Of a stretch of DNA of 64,000 nucleotides, positions 33,798 through 42,669 are shown piece by piece. The notes under the pieces are model-generated. The model made no database searches, had not been told where the DNA came from, and was given only the letters and a program-made list of their open reading frames with translations. Position numbers and translations under genes: made by a program. The stretch lies in NCBI RefSeq assembly GCF_041260665.1, contig NZ_JBGCCT010000016.1:62001-126000 (forward strand), in the 5' to 3' direction. The stretch's first letter is position 1, and the number at the start of each line of letters is the position of its first letter. The DNA is from Catenulispora sp. GP43. Lineage in GTDB: Bacteria; Actinomycetota; Actinomycetes; Streptomycetales; Catenulisporaceae.

Positions 33798-35477
33798 TCA
33801 GGAATGCGCGGCCGGCACCGTGATGGCGTCGATGTCCGGAGCCGCCGCGTCGGGGTCGCTGACGGAGATCGTGTTCGTTCCGGCGGCCAGTTGCAGCGTG
33901 ACCGTCTGGTTCCCCGGTGTCGTGAACGAGCCGGTGGTCCCGAACGTCACCGTCTGCGGGGTCCCGCCGTCGACGCTGAGCGCCGCCTGGCGGCTCGCGG
34001 AGCCGTCGGTGAAGGCCACCACGACCTGGTAGGCGCCCGCGCCGCCGGTCGCGGTGACGCCGTTGAAGGTCAGCGTGCCGGTGCCGCTGGACTGCTTGCC
34101 GAGGTGGCCGACCCGCTCGCCTCCGGAGCACGCGCCGCATGCGATCACGGACGCCGTTCCGGACAAGGCGTTCGCCGTGGATTCGGCCTCGTACGTCGTC
34201 GCCGTGCCGCCGCCGGTCGAGCCGCCCGGCAGGAGTAGGAACGGGTCGGCCGCGGTGCCGGCCAGCAGATACCACGACGTCGCGCCGGTGTGGGGCGCCG
34301 CGTAGTAGTAGTCGGAGTCGCAGTCGGACAGCTTGTCGTGCGAGGCCGCGACGATCCCCAGGCCGTCGTTGTGCACGGCGGTGGTCTGGGCCAGCTGGAT
34401 CGAATTCAGGTAGCCCTGGGCCTTCGCCGCGTCGCCGGCGCCGTCGCGGACGGCGAGCGCGTCGGCCAGGTGGGCCGTGCCCTCGAACCAGACCTTGGAC
34501 CGGTCGCAGGCCGCGAAGCTCACGCCGGTGAACGTGCCGTCGGTGACAGCCAGGTTCGCCACGTCCCAGTCGATCGAGGCGGAGTAAGCGGGGTCCTTGA
34601 GCGCCAGATAGGACCAGGTGTTGACGTCCTCGGGCAGGAAGCCCTTGTTCAGACTGGTGCCGTCGGGGTTGGTGCCGACCCAGAACTTCTTGCCCGCGCT
34701 GTCCCACATGGCGGTGACGAAGGACTGCGCGTGCCCGGCGTCCGTGCTCCAGGCGCTGTCGCCGGTCTCGGTCGCCAGCATGCTGAAGAACGCGAACAGG
34801 TCGATGTTGTGCTCCGTCGACTTCCAGGTCAGCTTGCCGCTGGAGTCGTACCCGCCGGTGTAGCCACCCGGACCGCTGGTGGCGTAAGCGTTCTTCTGGA
34901 TCCAGGTCGCCACGCTCGTCGCGCCGGTGAGGTAGGACTTCACCCCGGTCTTGGCGTACAGCTGCACCAGCGCCTGCCCCACCCAGGCCATGTTGCCCAC
35001 GTCGCTGGTGTCGTCGGTGGCGTCGACCTTGCTCGGCGAGGTCAGCGGTTTCGGGGCGTAGGCGGCGCGGATCCGGCCGTCCTTGGCGGCGTCGTTGGCC
35101 TGTACGTAGAGCAGCGCGTTGCCGATCACCTGGGCGCGCGCCAGGTCGTCGGCCGTCCCGCGGGCGAGGAGGGCGTCGACGACCAGGGCGTCGTCGTAGG
35201 TGACCGAGTCGGTGAACGAGCCCATAGCGGAGTCGGCGATGAAGCTCTGCACCAGGCGGGTCGTGCTGCCGGTGGCGTACTTGTCCATCATCTGGTCGAG
35301 GAACTTGTAGCCGTTCGCGGTGCTGGTCGGCGTGATCGAGACCGCGGCGGCCGGGTGGACCCCGGTCGCGCCGGCGCCGGCCGCCACCGCCGTGATTCCG
35401 ACGGCCGCCGCCGTCACCATGGCCGCGGACATCCACAGCCTGCTGATTCCGAATCGAGATGTCGTCACGGCGGTCAT
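33798..35477 (-). CDS. Secreted (alpha/alpha)-barrel glycosidase-like protein with C-terminal CBM-like domain
   Basis: 559 residues. The signal peptide spans 1-45 (LWMSAAMVTAAAVGITAVAA, cleavage near HPAAA). Residues 50-420 form a helical barrel with repeated aromatic-acid motifs (VTYDDALVVDALLARG, NMAWVGQALVQLYAKTG, STEHNIDLFAFFSML, SKVWFEGTAHLADAL), as in alpha/alpha-toroid glycosidases and lyases. After a GGSTGGG linker, 430-555 is a beta-sandwich (YEAESTANALSGTASV) of the CBM35/CBM6 type. It likely acts on an extracellular polysaccharide. It is divergent from a GntR/UTRA regulator, its probable repressor. Confidence 0.85.
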   Translation of the reverse strand: MTAVTTSRFGISRLWMSAAMVTAAAVGITAVAAGAGATGVHPAAAVSITPTSTANGYKFLDQMMDKYATGSTTRLVQSFIADSAMGSFTDSVTYDDALVVDALLARGTADDLARAQVIGNALLYVQANDAAKDGRIRAAYAPKPLTSPSKVDATDDTSDVGNMAWVGQALVQLYAKTGVKSYLTGATSVATWIQKNAYATSGPGGYTGGYDSSGKLTWKSTEHNIDLFAFFSMLATETGDSAWSTDAGHAQSFVTAMWDSAGKKFWVGTNPDGTSLNKGFLPEDVNTWSYLALKDPAYSASIDWDVANLAVTDGTFTGVSFAACDRSKVWFEGTAHLADALAVRDGAGDAAKAQGYLNSIQLAQTTAVHNDGLGIVAASHDKLSDCDSDYYYAAPHTGATSWYLLAGTAADPFLLLPGGSTGGGTATTYEAESTANALSGTASVIACGACSGGERVGHLGKQSSGTGTLTFNGVTATGGAGAYQVVVAFTDGSASRQAALSVDGGTPQTVTFGTTGSFTTPGNQTVTLQLAAGTNTISVSDPDAAAPDIDAITVPAAHS

Positions 35478-35485
35478 TCTTGAGC

Positions 35486-35520
35486 TGACAAAAGGTCAAG
35501 TCAAGAGTCTTAACCAGACT
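35486..35520. promoter_or_regulatory. Operator-like inverted repeats in glycosidase / GntR divergent promoter
   Basis: Two dyads lie close together: TGAC-AAAAG-GTCA (35486-35498) next to the glycosidase-like start, and AGTCT-TAACC-AGACT (35506-35520). The second resembles the GTCT...AGAC half-sites of GntR/HutC operators. Autoregulation by the GntR gene at 35586 is inferred. Confidence 0.45.
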
Positions 35521-35585
35521 GACGTTTGATCAGCTCTGGTGCTCGCTCATGGCGCCGCACCGCCACGAGGCCTTACCCTTTGTCA

Positions 35586-36308
35586 ATGCGATCGGCGGTC
35601 AAACGCACCCAAGCCCGTGAGGCGATCCTGGCGATGGTGGCCGCCATGGGCGCCGGCGAGACGCTGCCCTCCGAACACGAGCTCTGCCAAGCCCTCGGCG
35701 TCTCCCGCCCCACCCTGCGCGCCGCCGTCGACGAACTCGTCGAGGAGGCACTGCTGGTCCGCCGGCCCGGACGCGGCACCTTCACCGCCCCCTCGAAGAT
35801 CGCCCAGCCGCTGGCCCCGACCGCCGGAGTCGCCAACTCCTTCCGCGTGCCGCTGTCCGAAGGCGTCTGGGAAAGCAGCACCCTGACCTTCGAACGCACC
35901 ACCGCCGGCGCCCGCCTGGCCCGGGCGCTCAGCGTCTCCCCGAGCGAGCCGATCGTGAAGGTCGAACGCCTGCGCATCGTCAACGGCGCGCCGCTGGCCG
36001 TCGAGCGCATCCACGTCCCGGAACGCCACGTCCCCGCGATCACCGGCGACGACTTCCAATCAGGGTCCTTCTACCAGCTCCTGCACTCCCGCTACGGCAT
36101 CACGATGGCGCGCGCCGCGCAGTCGATCGAGGCGACCGTCACCGACGAGCGGGAATCGGAGCTGCTCGAAGTGCCGCCCTACAGCCCGGCGCTGCTGTTC
36201 GACGTCACCACCCGGGACACCCGCGACCGGATCATCGAGTACACACGCGCGGTCTATCGCGGCGACCGGTACCGGATCGACTCGGATCTGGTGATCGGCG
36301 CGGGGTGA
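35586..36308 (+). CDS. GntR/HutC-family transcriptional regulator (UTRA domain)
   Basis: 240 residues from ATG 35586; the frame is open further upstream but without a better start. The winged HTH is at 1-70 (TLPSEHELCQALGVSRPTLRAAVDELVEEALLVRRPGRGTF). The UTRA ligand domain spans about 90-235 (ARALSVSPSEPIVKVERLRIVNGAPLAVERIHVPERHVP, ELLEVPPYSPALLFDVTTRD). HutC-type members sense sugars, amino acids or their phosphates. It is divergent from the secreted glycosidase-like gene, so a sugar from that enzyme may be the inducer. Confidence 0.92.
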   Translation: MRSAVKRTQAREAILAMVAAMGAGETLPSEHELCQALGVSRPTLRAAVDELVEEALLVRRPGRGTFTAPSKIAQPLAPTAGVANSFRVPLSEGVWESSTLTFERTTAGARLARALSVSPSEPIVKVERLRIVNGAPLAVERIHVPERHVPAITGDDFQSGSFYQLLHSRYGITMARAAQSIEATVTDERESELLEVPPYSPALLFDVTTRDTRDRIIEYTRAVYRGDRYRIDSDLVIGAG

Positions 36309-36322
36309 GCGGGTCGCCGGCG

Positions 36323-36368
36323 GGACCCCGACCCCGGACCTCGATGGACCCCGACCCCGGACCTCGAT
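36323..36368. repeat. Tandem 23-bp duplication
   Basis: Two exact head-to-tail copies of a 23-bp unit that begins GGACCCCGACCCCGG (36323-36345 and 36346-36368), just after the GntR gene. It has no hairpin potential. It looks like a recent slippage duplication in the 162-bp gap, which holds nothing else recognisable. Confidence 0.75.
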
Positions 36369-36470
36369 GGGTCCTGCACCGGCCATGCATCGGCGTTGTT
36401 CGGGCATTGCAGGGGACTTCGACCCTATACGCCCGCTGTGCCGGGACCCGATGCCGGACACCATGGGGCC

Positions 36471-37721
36471 ATGACAGTCACTCTCGCCATCGCCGGCGCC
36501 GGCAGCCGCGGACGCGGCCACGCCCGGCTCGCCCAAGCCTCCGGAGCCCGGATCACCGCCGTGGCCGAGCCGCGTGCCGAGGTGCGCGCGGCGTTCGCCG
36601 CCGAGTTCGCCGTCCCCGAGCACAACGTCTTCCAGAGCTGGGAGGACCTGGCGCGGGCCGGACGGGTGGCCGACGCGGTCGTCATCGCCACCCAGGACGC
36701 GATGCACGCCGCGCCCGCCGTCGCCTTCGCCGGCCTGGGCTACGACATCCTGCTGGAGAAGCCGATGGCGCCGACCGAGGCGGACAGCCGCCGGATCGCC
36801 GAGGCCGCCGACGCCGCCGGGATCCTGCTCGCCGTCTGCCACGTGCTGCGCTACACGCCCTACACCCGGGTCCTCAAAGGCCTGATCGACGCCGGGCGCA
36901 TCGGCGACATCGCCGCCATCCAGCACCTGGAGCCGGTCGGCTGGTGGCACCAGGCGCACTCCTTCGTCCGCGGCAACTGGGCCACCGAGGCCGACTCCTC
37001 GCCGATGCTGCTGGCCAAGTCCTGCCACGACATCGACTGGCTGATGCACATCATGGGGGAGCGGCCCAGCCGCATCTCCTCCTTCGGTTCCCTGCTCCAC
37101 TTCCGCCCGGAGAACAAGCCCGCGCAGGCCGCCGACCGCTGTCTGGACTGCGCGGTGGAGTCGACGTGCCCTTACTCGGCCCGCCGGATCTACCTGAACT
37201 TCCTGGCCAAGCAGCCGGACCAGTGGCCGATCACCGTCCTCACCCGCGACTTCAGCGAAGCCGGGGTCATCGACGCGCTGCGCGAGGGCCCCTACGGCCG
37301 CTGCGTCTACAACGGCGACAACGACGTCGTCGACCACCAGGTGGTCGACCTGGAGTTCCCCGGCGGCGCGACGGCCTCCTTCACCATGAGCGCCTTCACC
37401 CGTCTGGAACACCGCAAGACCCGCATCTTCGGCACCAGGGGCCTGATCGAGGGCGACGGGGTCCGGCTGCGGGTCACCGACTTCCTCACCGACACCGACG
37501 AGGAGATCGACACCGGCAGCAGCGCCGCGGACGCGGCCGGCGACCACGGCGGCGGCGACCCGGCCCTGGTGGCCGCGTTCCTGGAGGCGGTCCGCACCGG
37601 CGACCGCTCGCACGTGCTCACCGACGCCGCCGCGTCGCTGGACTCGCACCTGGTGGTGTGGGCCGCCGAGCGGGCCCGGCGCAGCGGGACGGTGGTCAGT
37701 CTCGAACCGGCCCTCCAGTGA
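36471..37721 (+). CDS. Gfo/Idh/MocA-family oxidoreductase
   Basis: 416 residues from ATG 36471. The N-terminal Rossmann domain begins MTVTLAIAGAGSRGRGHARL; the family Lys motif EKPMAPTEAD lies near residue 97-106. The C-terminal alpha/beta domain includes the catalytic His region LAKSCHDIDWLMHIMG. A Cys-containing loop (DRCLDCAVESTCPYSARRIY) is typical of a subgroup and may bind metal. The enzymes act on sugars or cyclitols with NAD(P). It follows the GntR gene by 162 bp, so control by it is possible. Confidence 0.92.
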   Translation: MTVTLAIAGAGSRGRGHARLAQASGARITAVAEPRAEVRAAFAAEFAVPEHNVFQSWEDLARAGRVADAVVIATQDAMHAAPAVAFAGLGYDILLEKPMAPTEADSRRIAEAADAAGILLAVCHVLRYTPYTRVLKGLIDAGRIGDIAAIQHLEPVGWWHQAHSFVRGNWATEADSSPMLLAKSCHDIDWLMHIMGERPSRISSFGSLLHFRPENKPAQAADRCLDCAVESTCPYSARRIYLNFLAKQPDQWPITVLTRDFSEAGVIDALREGPYGRCVYNGDNDVVDHQVVDLEFPGGATASFTMSAFTRLEHRKTRIFGTRGLIEGDGVRLRVTDFLTDTDEEIDTGSSAADAAGDHGGGDPALVAAFLEAVRTGDRSHVLTDAAASLDSHLVVWAAERARRSGTVVSLEPALQ

Positions 37722-37775
37722 CCGCTCCGGCGCGTGCGTACGGCGAGCCCGCCCGAACATGAAAGGATCGGACCT

Positions 37776-38750
37776 GTGACGGTCAGCGCAGAGGACATCA
37801 AGAAGGCGGCCGGCGTGCTGCGCGCCGGGGGCCTGGTGGCCCTCCCCACCGAGACGGTCTACGGCCTCGGCGCCGACGCCGAGAACCCGGCCGCGCTCGC
37901 CCGGGTCTTCCTGGCCAAGGGCCGCCCGCCGTCGCACCCGCTGATCGTCCACATCTGCGGCGCCGACCGGCTGGACGACTGGGCCGAGCAGATCCCGGAC
38001 GCGGCCCGGACGCTCGCCGAGCGCTTCTGGCCCGGGCCGCTGACCCTGGTGCTGCGGCGCGGGGCGCGGGTGGCGCTGGAGGCCACCGGGGGCCTGGAGA
38101 CGGTGGCCGTGCGGGTCCCCGACCACCCGGTCGCGCTGGCGCTGCTGGCCGAGTTCGGCGGCGGGATCGCCGCGCCGTCGGCCAACCGCTTCGGCTCGGT
38201 AAGCCCCACCACCGCCGACCATGTGCGCGCCGAACTCGGCGACGCGGTCGACTTCGTGCTCGACGGCGGTCCGTGCCGGGTCGGCGTGGAGTCCACGATC
38301 GTCGACGCCACCGGCCCGACCCTGGCCGTCCTGCGTCCCGGCGGCGTCACCGAGGAGGACCTCGCCGAGGCGCTCGGCACGCCGATCGGGACCGACGACT
38401 CCGGGCGGGTCCGCGCCCCCGGCCAGCACCCGTCGCACTACGCCCCCGCGGCCCGGGTGCGGCTGGTCGAGCCGGAGCGGGTGGCCGCCGAGGCGCAGAT
38501 CGCGCACGAGGACGGGCAGCGGGTGGGCGTGCTGCTGCCCCCGGCCCTGGCCGACGCCCCGGTCAAGGCCGACGTCGTGGTGCCGGTGCCGGCCTCGACG
38601 GCCGAGTACGCGCACCGGCTCTACGGGCTGCTGCGCGAGTTCGACCAGCGGGGATGCGATGTGGTCATCGCCTCGCTGCCGCCGGAGGAGGGCCTGGGGA
38701 CGGCGATCGCCAACCGGCTGCGCCGCGCCGCCGGGCCCCGGCAGGGCTGA
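37776..38750 (+). CDS. L-threonylcarbamoyladenylate synthase (Sua5/YrdC/YciO family)
   Basis: 324 residues from GTG 37776 (AAAGGA 9 bases upstream). The YrdC domain is at 1-200, with the signature GGLVALPTETVYGLGADAEN, KGRPPSHPLIVHI, RFWPGPLTLVL and the SANRFGSVSPTTADHV loop. A linker HYAPAARVRL leads to the C-terminal Sua5 domain, so it is the long, Sua5 type. It makes threonylcarbamoyl-AMP from Thr, bicarbonate and ATP for the t6A modification of tRNA. The gene is normally elsewhere single-copy and essential; it is not near other t6A genes in this window. Confidence 0.94.
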   Translation: MTVSAEDIKKAAGVLRAGGLVALPTETVYGLGADAENPAALARVFLAKGRPPSHPLIVHICGADRLDDWAEQIPDAARTLAERFWPGPLTLVLRRGARVALEATGGLETVAVRVPDHPVALALLAEFGGGIAAPSANRFGSVSPTTADHVRAELGDAVDFVLDGGPCRVGVESTIVDATGPTLAVLRPGGVTEEDLAEALGTPIGTDDSGRVRAPGQHPSHYAPAARVRLVEPERVAAEAQIAHEDGQRVGVLLPPALADAPVKADVVVPVPASTAEYAHRLYGLLREFDQRGCDVVIASLPPEEGLGTAIANRLRRAAGPRQG

Positions 38751-38836
38751 GCGGCCGGGCTGACCAGCCAGCCTCAGCGCCGCTCTGAGACCGGCCGGTA
38801 TCAAGGAACGGGACCGCGCCCGGGAATACCCCAATC

Positions 38837-38857
38837 ATTTAGTACGCTTAAGTAAAT
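38837..38857. promoter_or_regulatory. AT-rich dyad upstream of the MFS gene
   Basis: ATTTA-N11-TAAAT in a strikingly AT-rich island (a CTTAAG palindrome lies inside), 31 bp before ATG 38889. It fits an operator of a MarR/TetR-like repressor, but no such regulator gene is adjacent. Confidence 0.4.
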
Positions 38858-38888
38858 AAATCCGGGTAGCAGGGAGGGTCGCCGCCGT

Positions 38889-40178
38889 ATGAGCACCGTC
38901 AACGCCGAACCGGTCACCGCACCGGCCCGGCTGACCGTCCGGCAGCGCACCTTCTCCTCGCTCAAAGTCCCCAACTACCGCCGCTATATGACCGGCCAGT
39001 CCATATCCCTGGTCGGCACCTGGATGCAGATGACGGCCCAGTCCTGGCTGGTCCTCACCCTCACGCACTCCAGCACCGCGCTCGGCCTGGTCGTCGCGCT
39101 GCAGACGCTGCCCGTGCTGTTCCTGGGCCCCTACGGCGGTGTCGTCGCCGACCGCGCCGACAAACAGCGGCTCATGGTCTACCTGCAGAGCGCGATGGGC
39201 GTCCAGGCGCTCGTCCTGGGGCTGCTGACGGTCCTCGGCGCGGTCAGGTTCTGGGAGGTCTGCGCGCTGGCCGTGCTCCTGGGCATGAACAACGCCTTCG
39301 AGAACGCCGCCCGCCAGTCCTTCGTCCGCGAGATGGTCGGCCGTGACGAACTGCGCAACGCCATAACCCTCAACTCGGTGATGGTGAACGCGGCGCGCGC
39401 CGTCGGCCCGGCGGTCGGCGGCGTGCTGATCGCCGCGGTCGGCGTCGGGATCTGCTTCCTGCTCAACGCGGCCAGCTTCGTCGCCGTGGTCGCCTCCCTG
39501 CTGCGCATGGACCGCTCCGCCCTGCGGCCGAGCCCGCCCACGCCGCGGGCCCGCGGCCAGCTGCGCGAGGGCCTGCGCTACGCCGCGGCGACCCCGACGA
39601 TCGCGATCCCGCTGGCCATGATGGGCCTGGTCGGCCTGCTGGCGTACGAGTTCCAGGTGTCGCTGCCGGTGTTCGTGGAGCGGACCTTCCACGGCGGCTC
39701 GGTCGCCTTCGGCTGCATGACCTCGGCGATGGGGATCGGCGCGGTCGTCGGCGGCCTGTTCACCGCGGCCCGCGGCCGCACCGGCCTGCGGCCGATGATC
39801 ATCGCCTCGGCCGGCTTCGGCGTCTCGATGCTGGCCGCCGCCTACGCGCCGGTGTTCGCGCTGTCCTGCGGGGTGATGCTGCTGGTCGGCTGGGCCAGCG
39901 TCTCGTTCATCGCGATCGGCAACTCCACGATCCAGCTGTCCTCCGACCCGGAGAAGCGCGGCCGGATGATCGCGTTGTGGCAGGTGGCGTTCCAGGGCAC
40001 CACGCCGATCGGCGGGCCGCTGATCGGCTGGGTGATCGCGATCTCGGACCCGCGCTCGGGGCTGGCGGTCGGCGGCCTGTCCTGCCTGCTGGCCGGGGCC
40101 GGGGGCCTGATGCTGGCGCGCCGGGTCTCGCGGCGGACGGCGGGGGCCCAGGCCCGGCCGGCGGCCGAACCGGCGTAA
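38889..40178 (+). CDS. MFS transporter (enterobactin-exporter EntS-like)
   Basis: 429 residues, about 12 TM helices. The start ATG follows GGAGGG at 10 bases. The MFS motif-A equivalent GGVVADRADKQRLMVYLQ lies between TM2 and TM3, and VGTWMQMTAQSWLVLTLTHS and FENAARQSFVREMVGRDELRNAI are hallmarks of the EntS/DHA3-type exporter branch. It probably exports a hydrophobic compound or siderophore. The AT-rich dyad upstream suggests a dedicated repressor. No biosynthetic neighbour is visible. Confidence 0.9.
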   Translation: MSTVNAEPVTAPARLTVRQRTFSSLKVPNYRRYMTGQSISLVGTWMQMTAQSWLVLTLTHSSTALGLVVALQTLPVLFLGPYGGVVADRADKQRLMVYLQSAMGVQALVLGLLTVLGAVRFWEVCALAVLLGMNNAFENAARQSFVREMVGRDELRNAITLNSVMVNAARAVGPAVGGVLIAAVGVGICFLLNAASFVAVVASLLRMDRSALRPSPPTPRARGQLREGLRYAAATPTIAIPLAMMGLVGLLAYEFQVSLPVFVERTFHGGSVAFGCMTSAMGIGAVVGGLFTAARGRTGLRPMIIASAGFGVSMLAAAYAPVFALSCGVMLLVGWASVSFIAIGNSTIQLSSDPEKRGRMIALWQVAFQGTTPIGGPLIGWVIAISDPRSGLAVGGLSCLLAGAGGLMLARRVSRRTAGAQARPAAEPA

Positions 40179-40208
40179 CGCGACCGCCGCGAGGGTCGTT
40201 GACGGGGT

Positions 40209-40445
40209 ATGAAGACCCCAACCCGCCTCCTGATCGGAACGCTCGCCACCGCCGCCGCGCTGTCCGGCGCTGTCGCCGGTGCCGCCGCGGCCCGCGCCGA
40301 CGACAGCGGCCCCGACCTGGACATGAACTCCGTCCTGTGCCCGGTGGCCACCACCGGCCTGCTCGCGACCGCGATCAACGGCCTCAACAGCGAGAGCCTG
40401 CCTCAAGCCTGCGGCGCCCACGGCCCCGTCGGCGCTGCTCGGTGA
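40209..40445 (+). CDS. Small secreted peptide
   Basis: 78 residues. Signal peptide 1-30 (MKTPTRLLIGTLATAAALSG, cleavage near ARA-DDS). The mature 48 residues hold two Cys (VLCPVATTG and PQACGAHG) that may form a disulfide. It is not a chaplin by sequence, though the size and composition recall small surface peptides. The ribosome site is weak (GGGG before ATG). Confidence 0.5.
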   Translation: MKTPTRLLIGTLATAAALSGAVAGAAAARADDSGPDLDMNSVLCPVATTGLLATAINGLNSESLPQACGAHGPVGAAR

Positions 40446-40490
40446 TAATTCCATCACGCTCTGTCAGTTCCGGTCGCTAGTCTGCCTGGC

Positions 40491-42470
40491 GTGACAGACG
40501 CCGAAACCCAGCCGTCGCGCTTCCGGCGCATCAGGGCTCTGTTCTCCGCCGACGCGGTTCCCCGCCACGAGATCGACGACCTGGCCGCCGACCCGTACGT
40601 CGCGACCTGGACGCGCGGCTACGCCGAGGTCGCCGCGGCCAGCTTCTGGTCCAACGCCCGCCGCATGCCGGACCTGCTCCGGCTCACCCTGCGCACCGCG
40701 GCCGGGCAGTCCCGCTGGCGCGTGATCACGCTGGTGGTGCTGCAGCTGCTCTCCGGGGTGTTCCAGGCCCTCGGGCTGCTGGCGACCACCGGGGTGCTGG
40801 CGGCGCTGTTCACCGGCCGTCCGACCCCGGACCGGATCGCCGCGGCGCTGCCCTCGCTGATCCTCATCGCCGCGTTCACCGCCGGCACGGCGCTCGCCTC
40901 CAGCATCAGCTCCCTGATGCAGTCCCAGCTGAGCCCGGCGATGGACGCCGCCGCGCTGGCCCGCATCCAGGAGCTGTGCACCGGGGTGGAGCTGGTCGCC
41001 TTCGACCAGGCCGGCTGGTTCGACACCGAGAACGCGGCCGAGCGCGGCGCGGTGTCCCCGCACTTCATGCTGCAGGCCACCGTGCGGATCCTGGCCGGGC
41101 TGGCCACCGTCGGCTCGGCGATCCTGGTGGTCGCGTTCGTGAGCCCGCTGCTGCTGCCGCTGATCCTGGTCACGATCGTGCCGCGCTGGTGGGCCGCGGT
41201 GCGGGTGGCGCGCATGGACTACAAGGTGTTCGTCCGCCAGGCCGAGGGCCGCCGCCGGGTCAACCAGATCGCCTACATCGGGCAGTCCATCCAGCAGGCC
41301 GCCGAGGTGCGCGCGCTGAGCATGTCCGCATACCTGGCCGGCCGCTACCGGCGCATATCCCGGCGCATCCTCGCGGAGAACATAGCCCTGCAGCGTGCCG
41401 AGACGATGTCCCAGATCCTCGGCGACGCCATCGCCGGCATCGCGGTGGCGGGGGTGTACACCGTGCTGGGGCTGCTGCTGTGGCGCAACGCGATCCCGCT
41501 GGCCGCCGGCGGGACGGCGGTCATCGCCATCGGCCGGGCCCAGGCCTCGCTGATGCAGATGATCACCAGCGTCAACTCCCTGTTCGCCGAAGGGCTGTAC
41601 TTCGACGGGTACCTGCGCTTCTGCGAGAAGGCCGAATCGCTCGTCCCCAGCCCCGGAACCGTATCGGTCCCCGAGGACTTCGCGGCCATCACCGTGGAGG
41701 ACGTCACCTTCACCTACGAGGGAGCCGAGCGGCCCGCTCTGCTCAACGCCACCCTCACCATCGCCCGGGGCCAGGTCGTCGCCCTGGTCGGCGAGAACGG
41801 CGCGGCCAAGACGACGCTGGCCAAGCTCCTGGGCCGCGGCTACCTCCCCGACTCCGGCACGATCCGCTGGGACGGCCTGGACACCGCGCTCATGGAACCC
41901 AACGAGCTCCGGGGCCGCATCGCCTACATCGGCCAGGACGGCGCCCGGTTCCCCTTCACGGCCCGGGAGAACATCCGCGTCGGCGACTGGACCCGCACCG
42001 ACGAAGACGCCATCCAGGCCGCGGCCGTCGCCGCCGGCGCTCACGAGTTCATCACCGGCCTGCCCAACAGCTACGCCACCTTGATGGACCGCTCCCTGTC
42101 CTGGGGCACGAACGTCTCCGGCGGCCAGCACCAGCGCATCAACCTCGCCCGCGGCTTCTATCGGCAGGGAACCCTGGTCATCGCCGACGAACCGACGTCC
42201 AACCTGGACGCGGCCGCCGAGATCGACTTCTACCACCGGCTGCGTTCCTACGGCGGCACCATCGTCATGGTCACCCACCGGCTCAACGCCGTCCAAGCCT
42301 GCGCCGACCACATCTACGTCCTCGAACACGGCCGGATCTCCGCCCACGGCACCCACGCGGAGCTGATGGCCGACCCGGCCGGCGGCTGGTACCGGGACAG
42401 CTACCTGTTGCAGCAGAACTCGTTCACCACACGGGCCGATGCCGCGCTCGCCGAGGATCGCCGACCCTGA
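40491..42470 (+). CDS. ABC transporter, fused permease and ATPase (type IV exporter)
   Basis: 659 residues. The N-terminal 80 residues are soluble; TM helices lie at about 85-355 and the ATPase at 400-635. Walker A reads GENGAAKTT (434-442): the conserved Gly before the Lys is Ala. The signature VSGGQHQRINLARG, Walker B TLVIADEPTSNLD and the H-loop VTHR are intact. It probably works as a homodimeric exporter. GTG 40491 has no ribosome site; a TAGTCT box 7 bp upstream suggests leaderless mRNA. No substrate clue from neighbours. Confidence 0.9.
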   Translation: MTDAETQPSRFRRIRALFSADAVPRHEIDDLAADPYVATWTRGYAEVAAASFWSNARRMPDLLRLTLRTAAGQSRWRVITLVVLQLLSGVFQALGLLATTGVLAALFTGRPTPDRIAAALPSLILIAAFTAGTALASSISSLMQSQLSPAMDAAALARIQELCTGVELVAFDQAGWFDTENAAERGAVSPHFMLQATVRILAGLATVGSAILVVAFVSPLLLPLILVTIVPRWWAAVRVARMDYKVFVRQAEGRRRVNQIAYIGQSIQQAAEVRALSMSAYLAGRYRRISRRILAENIALQRAETMSQILGDAIAGIAVAGVYTVLGLLLWRNAIPLAAGGTAVIAIGRAQASLMQMITSVNSLFAEGLYFDGYLRFCEKAESLVPSPGTVSVPEDFAAITVEDVTFTYEGAERPALLNATLTIARGQVVALVGENGAAKTTLAKLLGRGYLPDSGTIRWDGLDTALMEPNELRGRIAYIGQDGARFPFTARENIRVGDWTRTDEDAIQAAAVAAGAHEFITGLPNSYATLMDRSLSWGTNVSGGQHQRINLARGFYRQGTLVIADEPTSNLDAAAEIDFYHRLRSYGGTIVMVTHRLNAVQACADHIYVLEHGRISAHGTHAELMADPAGGWYRDSYLLQQNSFTTRADAALAEDRRP

Positions 42471-42541
42471 CCCTGACGCTGGCCCTGACGCTGAACGCCG
42501 TCGGAGACGGGCGTCGGCTCAGAGATCAGATCGCGCCATAT

Positions 42542-42586
42542 CGCGTGATGCCATGTCATCACGCGTGGTGTCGCGCGATATCGCGC
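42542..42586. promoter_or_regulatory. Cluster of perfect palindromes upstream of the STAS gene
   Basis: CGCGTGATG-CCATGT-CATCACGCG (42542-42565) has 9-bp perfect arms, and GCGCGATATCGCGC (42573-42586) is a perfect 14-bp palindrome; ATATCGCG also occurs at 42538. They lie 84-128 bp before the STAS start and after the ABC gene. The dense dyads suggest a regulator-binding site; the first could also be a terminator for the ABC gene. Confidence 0.5.
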
Positions 42587-42669
42587 ATGATCAAGTCGCT
42601 GTAAAATAATTCGGCACAGCGATGCCGATACTGCGTGCCGAATGTCGCTCGGCGTGCCGGGGAGCGGAG

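Noticed and set aside
36060-38834. 924-residue minus-strand frame opposite the MocA-type and Sua5 genes
   Set aside because: It spans two well-supported plus-strand genes and their gap, so it cannot be a real gene.
40446-40490. Leaderless promoter of the ABC gene
   Set aside because: TAGTCT is well placed but no -35 box matches; mentioned in the gene entry, not called as a feature.
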